Of a stretch of DNA of 64,000 nucleotides, positions 35,629 to 42,891 are shown in pieces. The DNA is from Gemmatimonadetes bacterium T265 (lineage in GTDB: Bacteria; Gemmatimonadota; Gemmatimonadetes; Gemmatimonadales; Gemmatimonadaceae): assembly GCA_019973575.1 (NCBI GenBank), contig BPUI01000002.1:1302001-1366000 (forward strand), in the 5' to 3' direction. A program made the translations under genes and the position numbers. The notes under the pieces are model-generated. The model worked only from the letters and a program-made list of their open reading frames with translations, made no database searches and was not told the DNA's origin. How positions within the stretch are numbered: position 1 is the first letter of the stretch; each line of letters begins with the position of its first letter.

Positions 35629-36476
35629 CGCCCCGCCCCCGCCCCACCTCCCTCGCTTGGTTCCCGTACCTCGCCGACGAGTGGGAGAAGCGCTGCGAGG
35701 CGCTCTCGGCCGAGGAGGAGGGCCACCTCATGCGCGCCTGCCGCAAGGCGTGGCGCGCCGACGTCCCGTGCACGCTCGCCGACACGCCGGCCGCGTGGGA
35801 GCGCCTGTTAGGCGCGGCGTGGAAGCGCGCCGTCGCCGCGCTGCGCGTCGACTTCACCCCGGACCCCGACCAGCCCGGCCGCGTCGTCTGCCTCTGGCTC
35901 CGCGCGCTCTGGGAGCAGCAGGCCGGCATCTACCAGCGCCGGTCGACCACCGGCGCGAAGGGCGGCAAGGCGCGGAGCAAAGCCGGAGCAACCGACGAGC
36001 AAAGCGCAAGCAATGCTTCAAGCCATGCTGCGAGCAATGGTGAAGCATTGCTACAGCCGGGCCAGAGCAAAGCCGCCCCAGAAATAAGAAAGAAGAGGGA
36101 CTACGTCCCGACGTCCCTTCAGGACGTCGGGGACGTACGTCCCCCCGCGGCGGACGCCGCCGTCGCTGGCGCGCCCCCTGGAGGGGCGCTGGCGCCGTCG
36201 GCTGCCGCGGACGAGCGGGGCGCTGGCGCGCCGAACGGCGACGGCCCGCCCGACCCCGACGCGCTCCGACGGGCGCTCGCGGCCGAGCCGGCGCTCGCGG
36301 AGCTCCTCGGGTCGCGCGCGGCGCCGCCGGGGGGCGAGCGGCGCGAGGGCGGCGGGCTGGCCCCCGCATTCGGGGCGCCGCTCGACGACCGCCCGCGGCG
36401 CCGCACCCGCGAGGAGGCGAAGGCGCTGCTCGCGGCGTACCCGGACCCCGCGCCGGCGACCGAGGTGGAGCGATGA
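35625..36476 (+). CDS. DUF1376-type phage replication protein
   Basis: A 283-residue protein. Residues 8-75 match the DUF1376 pattern (SLAWFPYLADEWEKRCEALSAEEEGHLMRACRKAW), the N-terminal domain of many phage replication initiators (YdaU-like). A basic Gly/Lys stretch (TTGAKGGKARSKAG) and a low-complexity Ala/Pro region follow, then a helical C-terminus. The DNA coding for residues about 117-190 holds repeats and hairpins suggestive of a replication origin. ATG 35625 overlaps the methyltransferase stop; its stop overlaps the nuclease ATG. Confidence 0.72.
   Translation: MTPRPRPTSLAWFPYLADEWEKRCEALSAEEEGHLMRACRKAWRADVPCTLADTPAAWERLLGAAWKRAVAALRVDFTPDPDQPGRVVCLWLRALWEQQAGIYQRRSTTGAKGGKARSKAGATDEQSASNASSHAASNGEALLQPGQSKAAPEIRKKRDYVPTSLQDVGDVRPPAADAAVAGAPPGGALAPSAAADERGAGAPNGDGPPDPDALRRALAAEPALAELLGSRAAPPGGERREGGGLAPAFGAPLDDRPRRRTREEAKALLAAYPDPAPATEVER
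35975..36189 (+). repeat. Repeat and hairpin cluster inside the replication gene (candidate origin)
   Basis: GAGCAAAGC occurs three times (35975, 35997, 36065), with AAGCAATGCTT/AAGCATTGCT dyads between. An AT/purine-rich stretch (36080-36096) follows. Then come four perfect stems: GGGAC/GTCCC (36097-36109), GACGTCC/GGACGTC (36110-36128), the 16-bp palindrome GGGGACGTACGTCCCC (36129-36144), and GCGCCCC/GGGGCGC (36171-36189). Such an arrangement within an initiator gene recalls the lambda origin. Confidence 0.5.
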
Positions 36477-36937
36477 GCTTCGCCATCCCCGACCACATCG
36501 GCGGCATCGCGCGGCAGGCGCTCGAGCGCCAGCTGCGCGAGCAGGCCGACGAGGCCGAGCGCCGCCGCGCGCTCGCGATCACGGCGCGCGGCGAGGACGT
36601 CGCCGCCGTCGAGAAGGCCACGCAGCACGACGTCGTGAAGGTCTTCCGCGCCCTCAAGGGCGAGGTCTACGTCCTCTCGCAGGCGCGTGCCGCGAAGCAG
36701 ACGCCCGGCCTGCCCGACCTCTGGGTCGCGTGGCCCGCGCGCGGCGTCGCGGGCTGGTTCGAGACGAAGCGGCCAAAGGGCGGCCGCCTCTCGGACGAGC
36801 AGGTCGCGTTCGCCGCGCAGTGCCTCGCGGCCGGCGTCGCCTACGGCGTCGGCTCGCGGAAGGACGCGGAGGCGTGGGTCATCGCGCTCGGCCTCGCCTA
36901 CCGCGACGCGCACGGCGTGCTGGAGCCGGTCCGGTGA
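36473..36937 (+). CDS. VRR-NUC domain nuclease
   Basis: A 154-residue protein with the PD-(D/E)XK core of VRR-NUC nucleases: TPGLPDLWVAWP near residues 77-88 and WFETKRPKGGRLSDEQVAF near 96-115, where E and K are the catalytic pair. An N-terminal helical Arg/Glu-rich extension precedes it. Phage VRR-NUC proteins are often junction resolvases or replication-linked nucleases. It directly follows the replication gene, which supports that role. Confidence 0.8.
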   Translation: MSFAIPDHIGGIARQALERQLREQADEAERRRALAITARGEDVAAVEKATQHDVVKVFRALKGEVYVLSQARAAKQTPGLPDLWVAWPARGVAGWFETKRPKGGRLSDEQVAFAAQCLAAGVAYGVGSRKDAEAWVIALGLAYRDAHGVLEPVR

Positions 36938-36983
36938 CGGGCCGTGCGCCTCACACCTCCACCCGTGCGCCGGAGCGCGCCCC

Positions 36984-37622
36984 GTGAACCGCCTCCGCAT
37001 CCCGATCCCGACCTTCGCCGACGTGCGGGCCCTCGGTGCGCGCCTCGTCGCCGCCGAGCACCGGGCCGTCACCGCGGTCGGGCTCTGGTGGGCCCGGCGC
37101 CGGACGGCCGCCGCGCGTGCGACGCCCGGCCCCACGCCCGCGCCCCACGCCCCGGCCGCGCCGCCCGCGCTGCACCCGGCGTTCGCGCCCGACCCCGTGC
37201 CCGGCGTCCCGTCGGACGTCCCGCGCGGCACCACCCCGCTCGGCGTGACCACGCCGGGCTACGGCGCCGCGACCGCGGCGTCGCGTACCCCTTTGGAGAT
37301 CCTCCTCATGGCCGTCACCGCCGACCAAGTCACCATCCAGCACGCCGCCGACGATATCCGCAAGGCGGCCGCCGCCATCCAGGCGCGCGACCAGACGATC
37401 GCCGCGCTGAAGAAGCAGATCGCCGACCTGGGCGTCACCGCGCCCAACCTCACCGACCTCGCGGCCGCGTCCACCGCGCTCGACGCGCTGCTCAACCCGC
37501 CCCCGGCGCCAGCCCCCGCCCCGGCGCCCGCCCCCGCCCCGGCCCCCGCACCCGCGCCGGCTCCAACGCCTGCTCCGGCCGCGCCCACCGGCGTCACGGT
37601 GAGCGGGCCGACCGCCGCCTAA
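36984..37622 (+). CDS. Phage protein with coiled coil and Pro-Ala repeat tail
   Basis: From GTG 36984 it has 212 residues: a helical Arg-rich start, a Pro/Ala linker (residues 50-100), a coiled-coil-like segment (VTIQHAADDIRKAAAAIQARDQTIAALKKQIADL) and a C-terminal run of alternating Pro-Ala. Alternatively the true gene starts at ATG 37309 (preceded by GGAG) and encodes only the coiled coil and Pro-Ala tail. No domain is recognised. The Pro-Ala tail is encoded by an imperfect short repeat (about 37498-37580) that could vary in length. Confidence 0.5.
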   Translation: MNRLRIPIPTFADVRALGARLVAAEHRAVTAVGLWWARRRTAAARATPGPTPAPHAPAAPPALHPAFAPDPVPGVPSDVPRGTTPLGVTTPGYGAATAASRTPLEILLMAVTADQVTIQHAADDIRKAAAAIQARDQTIAALKKQIADLGVTAPNLTDLAAASTALDALLNPPPAPAPAPAPAPAPAPAPAPAPTPAPAAPTGVTVSGPTAA

Positions 37623-37630
37623 CCGGCCCG

Positions 37631-37654
37631 GAAAACAACGGCGAAAACAACGGC
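37631..37654 (+). repeat. Tandem 12-bp repeat
   Basis: GAAAACAACGGC occurs twice back to back in the spacer after the Pro-Ala protein. It is A-rich compared with its surroundings. It may be a regulator or spacer element; no promoter is evident. Confidence 0.6.
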
Positions 37655-37705
37655 CGGGCGTCGCACATTGGGCGTCCGGTCATCCCCGCACCCCGGAGTG
37701 TGTCC

Positions 37706-38110
37706 GTGCCCGCGACGCCCGCCCGCGCGATCGCCGCCCCCGAAGCGTACGCCCCGCACCCGTTGCCGTCGCCAGGCGGAGTGGAGCGCCGCGCCACGCG
37801 CCGCACCCGCTACGCACACGGCGACACCCGCACCGCGGGGTGGCTCGACGGGCCGATCGAGTCGGCGCTGTGCTGCGCCCGCGGTCACCACGTGAAGGAC
37901 GGCGCCCTCGTCACCGGGGAGCAACCGATCCGGTGCCCGCGGGACGACTGCCGCGGCCTCCTCTGGGTGATCGTCACCCGGTCCGGCGCGGTGTTCGTCG
38001 CCGAGGTGGACTGGAGCGACGTCCGCGCGATCAAGGCGCTCGCGTCCGTCGTGGAGACGCTCCGCTACCTCGGCGCGCCGATCTGGCCACGGCCAGCGGG
38101 GCGCGTCTAA
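37706..38110 (+). CDS. Phage protein with Cys-rich zinc-ribbon-like centre
   Basis: About 134 residues from GTG 37706, which has GGAG 7 bases upstream (GTG 37700 is the alternative). The N-terminal third is disordered. The centre has CC..GHH and CPRDDC with a following GLLWVIV strand, a plausible zinc ribbon. The C-terminus is helical. The family is not recognised. It is the last gene before the noncoding stretch with the CRISPR-like element. Confidence 0.55.
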   Translation: MPATPARAIAAPEAYAPHPLPSPGGVERRATRRTRYAHGDTRTAGWLDGPIESALCCARGHHVKDGALVTGEQPIRCPRDDCRGLLWVIVTRSGAVFVAEVDWSDVRAIKALASVVETLRYLGAPIWPRPAGRV

Positions 38111-38264
38111 CGCATACCGGGGACCTACACCCGACGTGCCGACACGCAAGCCGCCCCGTTCCCGGTGAACTTCACGATGGGGTCTGCCCCGCGTGCGCGG
38201 GGATGACGCCTAGTATTAGGCGGTACTCGCACCATTCACCCCGCGCACCAGGAGTGCAGCCGAA
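38111..38264. other. Noncoding stretch between two small phage genes
   Basis: No ORF is supported. It contains GTGAA-C-TTCAC (38165-38175), the CRISPR-like repeat (38182-38210), an adjacent CGCCTA/TAGGCG hairpin (38207-38222) and AGGAG for the next gene. A TAGTAT box at 38211-38216 could be a weak -10, but no -35 fits. Confidence 0.6.
38182..38210 (+). repeat. Solitary type I-E-like CRISPR repeat in the prophage
   Basis: The 29-base element starts GTCTG, then has the core CCCCGCGTGCGCGGGGATGA and ends CGCC. The CCCCGC-GTGC-GCGGGG hairpin followed by ATGA is the hallmark of type I-E repeats recognised by Cas6e. Cleavage after the hairpin would leave an 8-base handle ATGACGCC. Against typical actinobacterial I-E repeats I count about 22 of 29 matches by eye, and about 20 of 29 against E. 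coli. There is no second repeat, no array and no cas gene nearby. It may act as an RNA anti-CRISPR; a plain hairpin terminator is the main alternative. Confidence 0.55.
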
Positions 38265-38477
38265 ATGAACGACCTCACGCCAGTCGGCTGGTTGGTGATG
38301 GACATGGCTCCGGACGGTTTCGCCGCGCGGCGCTACATCGTCGTTTTTACCAAGGCAACTCCGGGCATGATGTTGGGTCCGGTCGCGGCTGGGCCCTTCG
38401 ATTCCGAAGAGGTAGCCCAGCGCGAGGCTGACAGGTTGGAAGCCGCCAACCCGCTGCTGGACGCCCGTTCGAAGTAG
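38265..38477 (+). CDS. Small phage protein of unknown function
   Basis: A 70-residue protein with GWLVMDMAPDGFAARRYIVVFTK at the start, likely two beta strands, and a short acidic helix (DSEEVAQREADRLEAAN) at the end. AGGAG lies about 10 bases before the ATG. The codons are less GC-biased than in the neighbours. It stands alone between the CRISPR-like element and a terminator-like hairpin, so it may be a separately transcribed early or accessory gene, possibly connected to the element. No family is recognised. Confidence 0.6.
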   Translation: MNDLTPVGWLVMDMAPDGFAARRYIVVFTKATPGMMLGPVAAGPFDSEEVAQREADRLEAANPLLDARSK

Positions 38478-38609
38478 GCAAGGCCCCGCTCCGCCGCGTC
38501 GCGCTTGCCGGAACGCATGACCCCGCCGTAACGTTTATCGCCGGCCGTCACGTTCGGCCCAGTCGCGCGTCTTCCGGCGCGCGCCCACAACTCGCTCGCC
38601 GCCTCCCAC

Positions 38610-38642
38610 GGCCCCGCCTCCCTTTCGGAGGCCGGGCCGTTT
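38610..38642 (+). terminator. Intrinsic-type hairpin before the terminase operon
   Basis: GGCCC-C-GCCTCC pairs with GGAGGC-C-GGGCC around a CTTTC loop (11 pairs, one C-C mismatch), followed by GTTT. The same architecture recurs at 42828. The rest of the 207-base spacer 38478-38684 shows nothing else. Confidence 0.6.
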
Positions 38643-38684
38643 CGCGTTGCCCCTCCCGCCCGTGCGCCTCGCCCCCTGCCCGCG

Positions 38685-38996
38685 ATGGCCGCCGCCCTCC
38701 CGCTCCCCGCGCCCGAGCACCTCCTCCTCGTGCACCTCGCCGCGCGCGGAGTGGCGGGCCGCGCCGCGCCGGTTCCCCCCGCGCCGCGCCTGCTCGCGCC
38801 GCCCGCCCCGGCCGACGACCCGGACGGCCTCGGCACGCTCGAGGCGCAGCTCGCTGGCGCACTGGCCGCGCAGGACGCGCTCCGGCACGCCCACGGCGGC
38901 GGGATGGGCACCATGCCGGCCGGGGTTGTGATCGCGTACGAGGCGTACGAGGCGCTGATCCGCCACCTCCGCGTCTACTGCCGTGGCGGCGCGTAA
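38685..38996 (+). CDS. Small phage protein upstream of the terminase
   Basis: A 103-residue protein: Pro/Ala-rich first half and a helical second half (LGTLEAQLAGALAAQDALRHAHGGG, IAYEAYEALIRHLRVYC). It overlaps the next gene by 14 bases. No domain is recognised. It could be a packaging accessory, but this rests only on position. Confidence 0.5.
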   Translation: MAAALPLPAPEHLLLVHLAARGVAGRAAPVPPAPRLLAPPAPADDPDGLGTLEAQLAGALAAQDALRHAHGGGMGTMPAGVVIAYEAYEALIRHLRVYCRGGA

Positions 38997-39405
38997 GGCG
39001 GCCGCGAAGGCCGCGGCGAAGGTCCCGGCGAAGCGTACGCGGCGGAAGGTGGCGACCGTCCCGCAGCCGCACGGGGGCGCGCTCGCCGTGCAGGGCACGC
39101 CCGGCAACCAGGGCGGCCCGGGGCGGCCGAAGAACGAGGTCCGCGCCGCGGCGCTCGAGGGCGCCGACGAGGCGATCCCCGTGCTGCGCGGGATCGTCCT
39201 CGACGCGAAGCTCCGTACGAAGCGGCCCGCCGTCGTGGTGCTCGCGGCCGACAAGCTGTTGAAGTACGGCCTCGGGACGCAGAAGGAGGTCAGCATCGAC
39301 GAGGTGAAGGGGCGGCTCCGCAAGACGATCGACCTCGCGCGCGAGCTCCTCCCGCCCGACCTGTTCCGCGACTTCGCGGCGCGGCTGCACACCGTATGGC
39401 GCTGA
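38983..39405 (+). CDS. Probable terminase small subunit
   Basis: A 140-residue protein. A Lys/Arg/Ala-rich N-terminus precedes GNQGGPGRPKNEVRAAALEGADEAIPVLRGI, a pattern frequent in phage proteins encoded next to the large terminase, and a helical C-terminal region (DKLLKYGLGTQKEVSIDEVKGRL). It overlaps the large subunit gene. The role in recognising phage DNA for packaging is inferred from position and the basic/helical make-up. Confidence 0.6.
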   Translation: MAARKAAAKAAAKVPAKRTRRKVATVPQPHGGALAVQGTPGNQGGPGRPKNEVRAAALEGADEAIPVLRGIVLDAKLRTKRPAVVVLAADKLLKYGLGTQKEVSIDEVKGRLRKTIDLARELLPPDLFRDFAARLHTVWR

Positions 39406-41132
39406 GCCGTACGGGCGGCGCGCCCTCGCTCTGGCCGGACGATCTCGACCCGGCCGGCGAGGTGTTCGCGCCCGGCGACCCGCTCGGCGACGCGGCCCGC
39501 GGGTCGAAGCTCGCCGCGCTCTACACGGCCGCGCTCGCGGACAGCGACGCGGCCGCCGTCGCGCGCCCGTTAGGCCCGCCGGCCGCCCCGCTCGTCGACT
39601 TCGTCCGCGGCGCGTGGGAGGTCCTCGAGCCCGACACGCCGTTCCTCCCCAATTGGCACGTCGACGCGGTGTGCGCGCACCTGGAGGCGGCGACGCGGAG
39701 CTACGCGCTCACCCGCCTCGACCAGCCCGACGTCGACGCGTGGTGGCGGCGGCCCGCGATTCGGGACCTCCTCATCAACATCCCGCCCGGGTTCATGAAG
39801 TCCCTGCTCGGCGCGGTGTTCTGGCCCGCGTGGGTGTGGACGTTCCTGCCCGGCTGGCGCGGCCTCTTCTGCTCGTACGCGATCGACCTCGCGCTCCGCG
39901 ACTCGGTGAAGTGCCGCACGCTGATCGAGAGCGACTGGTACCGCGACACGTTCCGGCCGACGTGGGCGCTCAGCGGCGACCAGAACGTGAAGAGCTACTT
40001 CGCGAACTCGGCGACCGGCTTCCGGCTCTGCGTGAGCGTCGGCGGCCGCGCGACCGGCTTCCGCGGGCACGCGATCGTCGTCGACGACCCGCTGAACGCG
40101 AACGACACGCACAGCGAGGTCGCGCGCGCCGAGGCGCGCACGTGGTGGGACCGGAGTATGTCCAGCCGCGTGAACGACAAGCGCACCGGCGCCCGCGTCG
40201 TCATCATGCAGCGGCTGCACCAGGAGGACCTGACGGGCCACCTGATCGCGCGCGGCGGTTACCAGCAGCTCATCCTGCCGCTCGAGTTCGAGCCGGCTCG
40301 GAAGGCGGTGACGTCGATCGGCTGGGAGGATCCGCGCACCGAGCCCGGCGAGTGCCTGTTCCCGGCGATGTTCCCGCCCGAGGTGATCGCGCAGACGCAG
40401 GCCGAGCTGCTCGACGACTACCCGGGCCAGTACCAGCAGCGGCCGAGCGCGGCCGAGGGCGGGATCTTCAAGCGCGATTGGTTCCGCACGTACGACACGA
40501 GCCCGCCCAAGCTGCACAGCGTGCTCCTCGCGTGCGACGCGAACGTCAAGGCGACGAAGAAAGGCTCGTACGCGGTGGTGCAGCTCTGGGGGCGCGTCAA
40601 CGCCGACCTCTTCCTCCTCGGCCAGATCCGCGCGCGGCTCGACTTCCCCGCCCTGCTCGACGCGCTCCGGTGGGCGAGCGCGTACCGCGTCGGCGCGCAC
40701 CAGCTGGCGGGCGCGAAGCTGATCGAGGACAAGGCCAACGGGCCGGCCGCGATCGCCACGCTCCAGAGGCAGCTGCCCGGCGTGATCGCCGTCCCCGTCG
40801 AGGTGAGCAAGGAGGCGCGCTGGCGCTCGGCATCACCCTACGTGCGTGCCGGCAACGTGTACCTGCCCGGCCCCGGGCCCGCGGCCGCGTGGGTGCGCGC
40901 GTGCGCGGGGCTTGTCGACGCCGGCACGATCACCCCGGCCGACAACAAGCCCACCTGGGTGCAGGATTTCGTCGACGAGCTGGCGACCGTGCCGACCGCG
41001 GCCGACGACGACCAGGCCGACACGGCGACGATGGCGATCCTCGAGCTGGCGCAGCCGCCGAAGCGCGGGGACGGCACGCCGATGCAGCGGCAGGCGTCGC
41101 GGGCGGCTGGCGCGATCGCAGCGATGGAGTAG
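39396..41132 (+). CDS. Terminase large subunit
   Basis: A 578-residue packaging ATPase-nuclease. The Walker A-like segment NIPPGFMKSLL is near residue 128, Walker B AIVVDDPL near residue 228, followed by a coupling motif region IMQRLHQEDLTG. The C-terminal RNase H-like nuclease has acidic residues in LLACDAN, LIEDKANG and DDDQADT. It drives DNA into the prohead and cuts it. ATG 39396 overlaps the small subunit. One in-frame TTA-GGC heptamer is present. Confidence 0.93.
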   Translation: MALSRTGGAPSLWPDDLDPAGEVFAPGDPLGDAARGSKLAALYTAALADSDAAAVARPLGPPAAPLVDFVRGAWEVLEPDTPFLPNWHVDAVCAHLEAATRSYALTRLDQPDVDAWWRRPAIRDLLINIPPGFMKSLLGAVFWPAWVWTFLPGWRGLFCSYAIDLALRDSVKCRTLIESDWYRDTFRPTWALSGDQNVKSYFANSATGFRLCVSVGGRATGFRGHAIVVDDPLNANDTHSEVARAEARTWWDRSMSSRVNDKRTGARVVIMQRLHQEDLTGHLIARGGYQQLILPLEFEPARKAVTSIGWEDPRTEPGECLFPAMFPPEVIAQTQAELLDDYPGQYQQRPSAAEGGIFKRDWFRTYDTSPPKLHSVLLACDANVKATKKGSYAVVQLWGRVNADLFLLGQIRARLDFPALLDALRWASAYRVGAHQLAGAKLIEDKANGPAAIATLQRQLPGVIAVPVEVSKEARWRSASPYVRAGNVYLPGPGPAAAWVRACAGLVDAGTITPADNKPTWVQDFVDELATVPTAADDDQADTATMAILELAQPPKRGDGTPMQRQASRAAGAIAAME

Positions 41133-41201
41133 GTTGCGCGCGGTGAGCGACGGACCCGACGCCCATCCTCACACCGCATCGAAAGACGACCGAGGTACTA
41201 G

Positions 41202-42329
41202 GTGCAGGCTCCCGGGGAGAAGCTCGCCGAGAAGATGTGGGAGACCCTGTTCGACAAGGGTATCGCCGCCATCCTTCGCCCCTTTCAAATGCGTCGAGTG
41301 GGAAGCGCGGCACTGGAGGTTAAACAGGAAGAGATCATCGGAATTGCGCTCGCGGAGACGCAGGCCGCGATGATCCGTGCGCAGCAACCAATGCTCGTCG
41401 CGGGAGGCGAGACCACCGCCGTTCATCCCTCGCCCGTGCGCCTCATTCAGTCCGCCGCCGACGCCGAGTCCAATCCGCGGCGTCTCATCCTGCAGGCCGC
41501 CGCGGAGAGCGGCGCGGCCGATGTCCTGCGCCGAGAGCTAAACGTCGCGCGTGCGGCCGTATTCGCCGATCAGGACCTCCGCCAGTTATCGGCGGGGAAT
41601 GCGCCTGACCTCCTCGAACCCGAGATCGTCGAACCCGAGATCGTCGAACCCGAGATCGTCGAACCCGAGATCGTCGAACCCGAGATCGTCGAACCCGAGA
41701 TCGTCGAACCATCAAGAGATTTCGTCGATTCCGATTGGCTCTACCGGTGGCGCGACGCCGCGAGTGAGGTGTCGCAAGAGGAGCTTCAGCGGCTGTGGGG
41801 ACGTATCCTCGCAGGTGAAGTCAGGACCCCGGGCGCGTTCTCGCTCCGTACCCTTGAGTTCCTTCGGAATATCTCGGCGGAAGAGGCAGAGAAGATCGCG
41901 CAGCTTGCACGGTTCGTAGCAGGCGGCTTCATATTCAAGTCGCCAAGCGGGTCGCTAAGTGCGGCCGGCTTCAACATGACCGCGATGCTTGGGATGCAGC
42001 ATCTCGGGTTGATCGCCGGGGTGGACGGGATTGGCCTAAAATGCCAGATGGGCTCGTCCAAGCCGGACGTGTATGAGCTGGCTGTACCCGCAACGAACCG
42101 GGTTCTGCTCCTGAGGGACCCGAATCCCGTTCGCATTTTTGCAGCGCCAGGCTATCCGATCACGAACCTCGGAAAGCAGGTGTTCCGACTGAGCCGTCAG
42201 CCGGTTTCGGAAGAGTACTTGACGGAACTGGGGATGACCGCGAAGGCGGACGGGTTTCAGGTATGGATCGGCGACTGCGTAGCAGCCACGGAGACCAACG
42301 TACAGTGCGCGAACCTGAACGAGCTTTGA
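41202..42329 (+). CDS. DUF2806 protein, probable phage cargo
   Basis: A 375-residue protein. Residues about 170-290 match the DUF2806 pattern ([54 protein letters not shown]). The N-terminal 130 residues are helical, and a tandem PEIVE repeat (six units) links the parts. The domain resembles proteins in mobile elements with unknown, possibly defensive, function. Its base composition is visibly lower in GC than the flanking phage genes, and it interrupts the terminase-portal order, so it looks like a recently acquired moron. GAGG lies 6 bases before GTG 41202. Confidence 0.7.
   Translation: MQAPGEKLAEKMWETLFDKGIAAILRPFQMRRVGSAALEVKQEEIIGIALAETQAAMIRAQQPMLVAGGETTAVHPSPVRLIQSAADAESNPRRLILQAAAESGAADVLRRELNVARAAVFADQDLRQLSAGNAPDLLEPEIVEPEIVEPEIVEPEIVEPEIVEPEIVEPSRDFVDSDWLYRWRDAASEVSQEELQRLWGRILAGEVRTPGAFSLRTLEFLRNISAEEAEKIAQLARFVAGGFIFKSPSGSLSAAGFNMTAMLGMQHLGLIAGVDGIGLKCQMGSSKPDVYELAVPATNRVLLLRDPNPVRIFAAPGYPITNLGKQVFRLSRQPVSEEYLTELGMTAKADGFQVWIGDCVAATETNVQCANLNEL
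41616..41705 (+). repeat. Six tandem 15-bp repeats in the DUF2806 gene
   Basis: GAACCCGAGATCGTC is repeated six times without a single change, encoding EPEIV each time. The 15-bp unit preserves frame, so slippage would alter linker length without disrupting the protein. Confidence 0.95.
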
Positions 42330-42451
42330 GTGCGAACTCCCGGGTACGACGCCCCATCCCTGAACGCCTCAACCTCGCGCTCGTGGGTGGCGGCGTGACG
42401 TGGATCGTCGTGACGGTCGGGCTGGCGATCTACCGCGCGGGCACACGGTGA
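42326..42451 (+). CDS. Tiny single-span membrane protein coupled to the DUF2806 gene
   Basis: From TTG 42326 (overlapping the previous TGA as TTGA) it encodes 41 residues: a basic N-terminus ([13 protein letters not shown]) and one TM helix ([22 protein letters not shown]). The basic side would face the cytoplasm. Translational coupling with the DUF2806 protein suggests a two-component cargo unit, for example sensor/effector or toxin-like/anchor. The start codon is weak and the gene is short, so the call is tentative. Confidence 0.45.
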   Translation: MSANSRVRRPIPERLNLALVGGGVTWIVVTVGLAIYRAGTR

Positions 42452-42534
42452 GCGACGTGTAGCGCGGAGTAGCGAGCGGCGGTAGGTTGTTCGCCCCGCC
42501 CTGGGGGGACCTCACCACCACCCGGAGCATGGCA

Positions 42535-42741
42535 ATGGCCGACGAAGCGCAAACCCTGGATGACCTGAAGCCCGCCGCCTTACGCTGCCTCAACGCGATA
42601 CTAACGCGCGGCGGGGGCGACGAGGTCGCACTCAAGACGGCGATGCTCGTTCTCGGCGTGAACGAGTACGGAAACGAGGTGAAGAAGCCGGTGGTGAACA
42701 ACAGCTTCGTACCAGGCAGTCGCGGCGCGACCTCCACGTGA
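42535..42741 (+). CDS. Small phage protein of unknown function
   Basis: About 68 residues from ATG 42535, chosen because GGAG lies 7 bases upstream (ATG 42529 is closer to the GGAG). It contains TLDDLKPAALRCLNAILTRGGGDEVALKTAMLVLGVNEYGNEVKKPVVNNS in outline: a helical first half and a polar end. No family is recognised. It stands between the cargo genes and the terminator before the portal gene. Confidence 0.5.
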   Translation: MADEAQTLDDLKPAALRCLNAILTRGGGDEVALKTAMLVLGVNEYGNEVKKPVVNNSFVPGSRGATST

Positions 42742-42827
42742 CACCCTAGCGCCCCCGCGCGTCCTGCACTAAGCTGACCGGCGCGCGCCCCCGCGGCGCG
42801 CCCCGACAATTCATCGCCGTCTCCCGC

Positions 42828-42865
42828 GGCCCTGCGCACCGTCTCTGGTGCGCCGGGCCGTTTTT
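42828..42865 (+). terminator. Intrinsic terminator before the portal gene
   Basis: GGCCC-T-GCGCACC pairs with GGTGCGC-C-GGGCC around a GTCTCT loop (12 pairs, one mismatch), then G and five T. It resembles the hairpin at 38610 in design and in the trailing GGCCGTTT. The preceding bases 42742-42827 show nothing else. Confidence 0.75.
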
Positions 42866-42891
42866 GCGTTTCGATCCCGCCGCCCGCGCCC

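Noticed and set aside
36129-36144. The 16-bp palindrome as a terminator
   Set aside because: It lies in the middle of a coding sequence, has no T-tract, and is grouped with other dyads and repeats, which fits an origin or operator better.
37498-37580. The Pro-Ala coding repeat as a regulatory satellite
   Set aside because: It is an imperfect codon-level repeat inside an ORF and is explained by the Pro-Ala tail of the protein.
38182-38264. A CRISPR array
   Set aside because: Only one repeat unit is present; the place where a second repeat should begin shows no match, and there are no cas genes in the window.
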